The translations under genes were made by a program, and so were the position numbers. Of a stretch of 50,818 nt of DNA, positions 47,669-50,818 are shown in pieces; position 1 is the stretch's first letter; every line of letters begins with the position of its first letter. The notes below the pieces were generated by a model. It made no database searches, was not told where the DNA came from, and saw only the letters and a program-made list of their open reading frames with translations. Location of the stretch: assembly GCA_017942035.1 (NCBI GenBank), contig JAGAVG010000049.1, forward strand, positions 1 through 50,818, given 5' to 3'. The stretch is from a bacterium. GTDB lineage: Bacteria; Cyanobacteriota; Vampirovibrionia; Gastranaerophilales; Gastranaerophilaceae.

Positions 47669-48667
47669 TTATCTGCTATAAACTTCTCCCAGAAAATCTT
47701 TCCAGTAATCTTTACCGGCTTCTGTCGGATGAGTATTTGTCAAAGCATAGTATGCGCAGCTTGTGTTATACGCAATATTTGAACTAGTTTTTGAGCAATA
47801 TTCCGCTCCAACATTGTTAAAGTTTGCGCAAATACCACTACTATTTGTACAAACACCAGGATTTGCGGAATGCTGCTGACCTACCGGTATCACTTTACCA
47901 TCAACAGTGAATATAAACATAAAATAATCCACACCGTAACGATTTGGTTTTTTCTTACCGTTTATATCAACACAAATAACCGGCCCGTTTTTACCTTGTG
48001 TCGGAAAATCCTCAAAAAGGTATAAAGCTCCGGACGGAGTTGATTTAAAACTTGAAGCATCACAAAAAAACGAAGAATTCGAACCATGAGTATTTACACC
48101 GCCAGAATATTTGTTCCCGTTTAAATTATGCATGTCATAGAAAGCTACGTAATTTCCCGTTCCATCATCCGTACCAAAAGCATCTGAAGTTAAACGACCG
48201 GAATCCCCATTATAGTATTTAGAAAACATCGCAGTAATACTATTATTGTATGATGCATAGCCATAATTAGCAAAATACTCAGATATTGACACCCCATTAT
48301 CAACTATAAACCTCTGCGAAATTTGATTTAATTCGGAATAAGTCTTTAAAAACGCTGTATGAAGCTGTTTATTTTGAGTCTTGGTTATCACTGCCGGCAA
48401 GGTCATCGCCGCAACAACCCCGATTATCCCGAGAGTGATTAGAACTTCGGCCAAAGTAAAGGCAACTTTCGTCATTGCGAGCGAACGAAGTGAGCGTGGC
48501 AATCCAGTTATTAATGGTAGACTAAAGTCTACCCTACTATTTACCATGTCATGCTGAACTTGTTTCAGCATCTCCTGATACTGAGACCCTGAAACGAGTT
48601 CAGGGTGACATGTTTTTTCTGATACTGGCCTGCCTTCCTGACCTCTTATCCTCTGTTCTTCTATCAT
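47669..48667 (-). CDS. Prepilin-type protein with repeat-derived leader
   Basis: A 332-residue pilin-like protein. The leader (MIEEQRIRGQEG...) contains a translated R4 (CHPELVSGSQ and MLKQVQHDM) and the R2-R1 reading SRVDFSLPLITGLPRSLRSL, then VAFTLAEVLITLGIIGVVAA at about residues 72-91. The mature domain has D-I-N-G-K-K-K-P-N-R-Y-G-V-D (near 250) and several cysteines at the end. GGAGG lies eight bases before ATG 48667. The 167-bp element lies 40 bases upstream. Confidence 0.83.
   Translation of the reverse strand: MIEEQRIRGQEGRPVSEKTCHPELVSGSQYQEMLKQVQHDMVNSRVDFSLPLITGLPRSLRSLAMTKVAFTLAEVLITLGIIGVVAAMTLPAVITKTQNKQLHTAFLKTYSELNQISQRFIVDNGVSISEYFANYGYASYNNSITAMFSKYYNGDSGRLTSDAFGTDDGTGNYVAFYDMHNLNGNKYSGGVNTHGSNSSFFCDASSFKSTPSGALYLFEDFPTQGKNGPVICVDINGKKKPNRYGVDYFMFIFTVDGKVIPVGQQHSANPGVCTNSSGICANFNNVGAEYCSKTSSNIAYNTSCAYYALTNTHPTEAGKDYWKDFLGEVYSR
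48470..48613. repeat. R1, R2 and R4 repeats in a prepilin leader
   Basis: R1 at 48472-48511, R2 at 48516-48533, and two R4 relatives (CATGCTGAACTTGTTTCAGC near 48548, CCCTGAAACGAGTTCAGGGT near 48588). All are in the coding leader upstream of the prepilin signature. Confidence 0.85.
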
Positions 48668-48707
48668 ATTGACCTCCATATTTTCTTAAACTATTCTTTA
48701 AATTCAT

Positions 48708-48874
48708 GCACCATAATTTATATTTTGATGCGAGTTGGCCTGAAACTCACTAAAAAATACCTTCTCAAAATTCAAAAATTTCACAAAAAACGACAAAAGA
48801 CCACTTGAAAATGCTCCGAAAATATTGTATAATAAGGCTATAAAAAACTCGCATCAAAATATAAAATTTGGTGC
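48708..48874. repeat. 167-bp element with palindromic ends, copy C
   Basis: Same length and orientation relative to its prepilin gene as copies A and B. Outward plus-strand promoter TTGAAA (48805-48810), 17 bases, TATAAT (48828-48833). Both terminal palindromes carry one substitution (GATGC, GCATC) compared with copy A; because the changes lie at matching positions of the two ends, the end-to-end pairing is kept. Confidence 0.8.
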
Positions 48875-48910
48875 GTTTTATTTGCTTTTACAAATCACTT
48901 CAAACCCAAA

Positions 48911-49420
48911 TTACTCTTTTAAATTAGGCATTATATTTTCAATAAAATCAACGACTTTATTTTGAATAGCAATGTTAACATCTTTTGCAACATTTCTTCT
49001 ATTCTGCGAAAACTCTTTTGAACAAGAAATATAACGCGTAAGCTTTGCCATGAATGAAAATAGCGGCAACGCTTTCTTTTCATCAAGCATTATTTCATAA
49101 TCGTTTATATCGAAAGTCGAATTTTCTACACCGGTTCCATCCGGCACTTGAAAACGTTTCATTAAAAGTTTTATTTGAGATGGATTATTATGGTCAATAC
49201 AATTAACTTGATAGCAAGGACGGCATTTTGAAAGCATCTCATTAAATGCAGTTAAGTGCTTACCATTATTGTCATCTGTCAAATCACATTTTATTAAAAC
49301 TTCGGTATAATCTGTTGGTCCGAATTTTGTATTACCGCGAGGAGTCATATAATGACCAGATTTTGAATAACATTTTCTGCCTATATATAAATTATTTATT
49401 CCTTCAAATGAAACATCCAT
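48911..49420 (-). CDS. Hypothetical protein starting with an SFEG motif
   Basis: Unrecognised 169-residue protein that begins MDVSFEGINN, matching the SFKGN-type motif of other unknown proteins here. It contains five cysteines (C17, C45, C66, C69, C74, approximately), including a CRPCYQVNC cluster, and has no signal peptide. No clear Shine-Dalgarno site. It precedes the 167-bp element and lies 57 bases beyond the membrane protein gene at 49478. Confidence 0.7.
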   Translation of the reverse strand: MDVSFEGINNLYIGRKCYSKSGHYMTPRGNTKFGPTDYTEVLIKCDLTDDNNGKHLTAFNEMLSKCRPCYQVNCIDHNNPSQIKLLMKRFQVPDGTGVENSTFDINDYEIMLDEKKALPLFSFMAKLTRYISCSKEFSQNRRNVAKDVNIAIQNKVVDFIENIMPNLKE

Positions 49421-49477
49421 AATATTTTAAAAACCCGTAAAAATATTTTTTGCTATTAAATTTTAAATTAAAATCAA

Positions 49478-50731
49478 TTATTTAGCCGCTTTTTTACCAA
49501 AATCTTCTATACTTACTAATTTTCTTGTAGCAGTATGTTCATCTATACTCTGTTTAACATCATTTTTAATCATTTTATTTATCAGATAAGGTACTCCAAA
49601 TCCCAGGCTGGCACTTAGCATCGCAAGATTTAACCAATACAAGGCAGCTCCTATAGCTTTATTCTTACCTTCCAGCTCCCTTAATGGCTTTGTTGGAGGA
49701 ATTAATTTATTTAACAACGATTTTTCAATATCCGTTTTCATTAAATTAGTTTTCAAGAATTTGTCCGAAAGCCGGCCTAAAACACTTCCGATTAAAATAT
49801 CACCGCCAAAATACCCCGCTGCGGAAACCGAATTTCTTATTGTGGTATCTTTTAATTCTGTTTTATTTCGCGAAGCAAGTATTAATCCTGAATAAAATCC
49901 TACTGCACTCATAAAAAACGGTAATCGGCTTATGAATATTCCATCAATATAATCGAACTTAGGCGAAATTTTCTTAATGTAATTATTAAATGAACTTGCA
50001 TTTTGTGAAGTTAAACCTTTTTTAAGCAATAGAGGAAATGCCGTTAATGCTGCTAACATTGTAAGCCATATAGCTTTTCTTAAAGGCTCTTTCTTCTTAA
50101 AACTTTCAGCTCGTTTCTCAACAATATTTTTATCCGCCATGTTGAATTCTGCGGAATACCCGTCCTGTTTCGTTTTCTTTTTAGTTTGCCAATTATTGAA
50201 AAAACCAATACTGCCTATTGATGCCGTCGTAAAAAACAAATCAAACGACAACACCGCATTTTTCGCATTTATTAACTTTTTCCTTAATTTCTCATAATCT
50301 CCGCCAACAGTTTTTAATATTGATGAATAATCCGTCTTTAAATCTTTTGAAAGTTTTTCTACACCCTTTCGTGTTTCTTCTGCATTAACTAAATACTTAT
50401 TTGATATACGAATAAGACTGGCATCTTTAGATTTAAACGATTTTGTTAATTTTGCAATATGTTTCATCCCTAATCTGTTTGTCAAAGGAAGAGTCACAAG
50501 CGGTGAAAGATAACCTAATGCAAAGCTGAAAGAAACTTTATTGAACTTTTCACGCCGCTCTTGCGGATTATTTGCCATAATAATCTGCGGAGTATCAAAT
50601 GCCACAATATCTAATACCGCTTTCCCTAATAAAACTCGCTCATCAAGATACGATGCTAAATTTATTGCCGGATTACCTTTAAAATGCGGTTCTTTATTTT
50701 TTAAATCATAACTTACCGGAAGCATGCTCAA
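49478..50731 (-). CDS. Multi-span membrane protein with N-terminal HFKGN motif
   Basis: Unrecognised 417-residue membrane protein. The N-terminus reads EPHFKGNPAIN (residues 14-24). Hydrophobic stretches lie near 68-85, 165-185, 225-245, 272-290, 305-325 and 365-390, giving about six spans, separated by Lys-rich loops. It has no signal peptide. AAAGGATTTTGAGC precedes the ATG. The layout is like the protein at 2352. Confidence 0.75.
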   Translation of the reverse strand: MSMLPVSYDLKNKEPHFKGNPAINLASYLDERVLLGKAVLDIVAFDTPQIIMANNPQERREKFNKVSFSFALGYLSPLVTLPLTNRLGMKHIAKLTKSFKSKDASLIRISNKYLVNAEETRKGVEKLSKDLKTDYSSILKTVGGDYEKLRKKLINAKNAVLSFDLFFTTASIGSIGFFNNWQTKKKTKQDGYSAEFNMADKNIVEKRAESFKKKEPLRKAIWLTMLAALTAFPLLLKKGLTSQNASSFNNYIKKISPKFDYIDGIFISRLPFFMSAVGFYSGLILASRNKTELKDTTIRNSVSAAGYFGGDILIGSVLGRLSDKFLKTNLMKTDIEKSLLNKLIPPTKPLRELEGKNKAIGAALYWLNLAMLSASLGFGVPYLINKMIKNDVKQSIDEHTATRKLVSIEDFGKKAAK

Positions 50732-50802
50732 AATCCTTTATTTTTTATTAATGCTTTTATAAAACATCTAAAAAAAAAGAATTTGCCATTCACAGCGCGC
50801 AA

Positions 50803-50818
50803 ACTACTACTACTACTA
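50803..50818. repeat. CTA trinucleotide repeat at window end
   Basis: Five tandem ACT/CTA units run to the last base. The true length cannot be seen; this may mark an assembly end. Confidence 0.7.

Noticed and set aside
50803-50818. CTA repeat as a biological trinucleotide repeat
   Set aside because: It ends with the window, so an assembly or contig-end effect cannot be excluded.

Overview
The window is a low-GC bacterial sequence that reads like a gut member of the non-photosynthetic cyanobacterial sister lineage (Melainabacteria/Vampirovibrionia, probably Gastranaerophilales); this placement is my inference. It rests on a tRNA-Glu of the cyanobacterial/chloroplast type (5' GCCCCCA, 3' TGGGGGTACCA), a Gram-negative envelope gene set (LpxI, LpxB, an LptD-like protein, an MsbA-like exporter), a PgpH-YbeY-DgkA operon, DciA, and many proteins with the prepilin signature FTLAEVLITLGIIGVVAA. 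The first bases lie inside a dispersed repeat and the last bases are a CTA repeat, so this may be a whole contig that ends at repeats.

Layout. 1-5 kb: prepilin-like gene, tRNA-Glu, tRNA-Leu, a secreted protein, an unknown membrane protein, a YhcH-family protein and a second pseudopilin. 5-12 kb: half of a split transketolase, a WecG/TagA glycosyltransferase, dgt, a prepilin gene facing an XRE regulator, then an operon of acyltransferase, nitrilase-type amidase and dacB. 12-16.4 kb: a LysM/Lys-Ala-rich protein, rsmG, and an ATPase-TPR protein. 16.4-22.6 kb: an outer-envelope operon (34-residue membrane peptide, M23 peptidase, LptD-like protein, class II aldolase, lpxI, lpxB). 22.7-29.4 kb: YihY, nrnA, dciA, maf, mazG and small unknown proteins. 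29.8-34.4 kb: ADP-forming acyl-CoA synthetase, a radical SAM protein and a U32-like protein. 35-42.5 kb: dgkA, ybeY, pgpH, queA, yidC and a second LysM protein. 42.5-44.5 kb: an accessory island with a candidate type I toxin-antitoxin locus, a convergent HigB/HigA-like pair, and tRNA-Pro surrounded by tRNA fragments. 44.5-50.8 kb: MsbA-like transporter, a second amidase, a prepilin gene and two unknown proteins.

Main unusual observations. (1) A 25-residue hydrophobic peptide gene faces a short antisense RNA with its own promoter and a shared terminator stem, the architecture of Fst/par type I toxin-antitoxin loci. (2) Three prepilin genes share an identically placed 167-bp element with palindromic ends and an outward TTGAAA-N17-TATAAT promoter. 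(3) The cleaved leaders of prepilins are built from dispersed palindromic repeats read in frame. (4) At least six genes lack a Shine-Dalgarno site and have a -10 box 6-7 bases before the start codon, which suggests widespread leaderless transcription. (5) Two LysM-type genes share a promoter whose initially transcribed region is a TATGC pentamer array. (6) Several unknown proteins share a short N-terminal F-[KE]-G motif.

Together the core genes serve envelope construction (lipid A, peptidoglycan, membrane insertion, LPS transport), nucleotide-pool cleaning (Maf, MazG, Dgt, NrnA), and RNA processing or modification (YbeY, RsmG, QueA). All functional calls are by motif recognition from the sequence alone; no database search was run.
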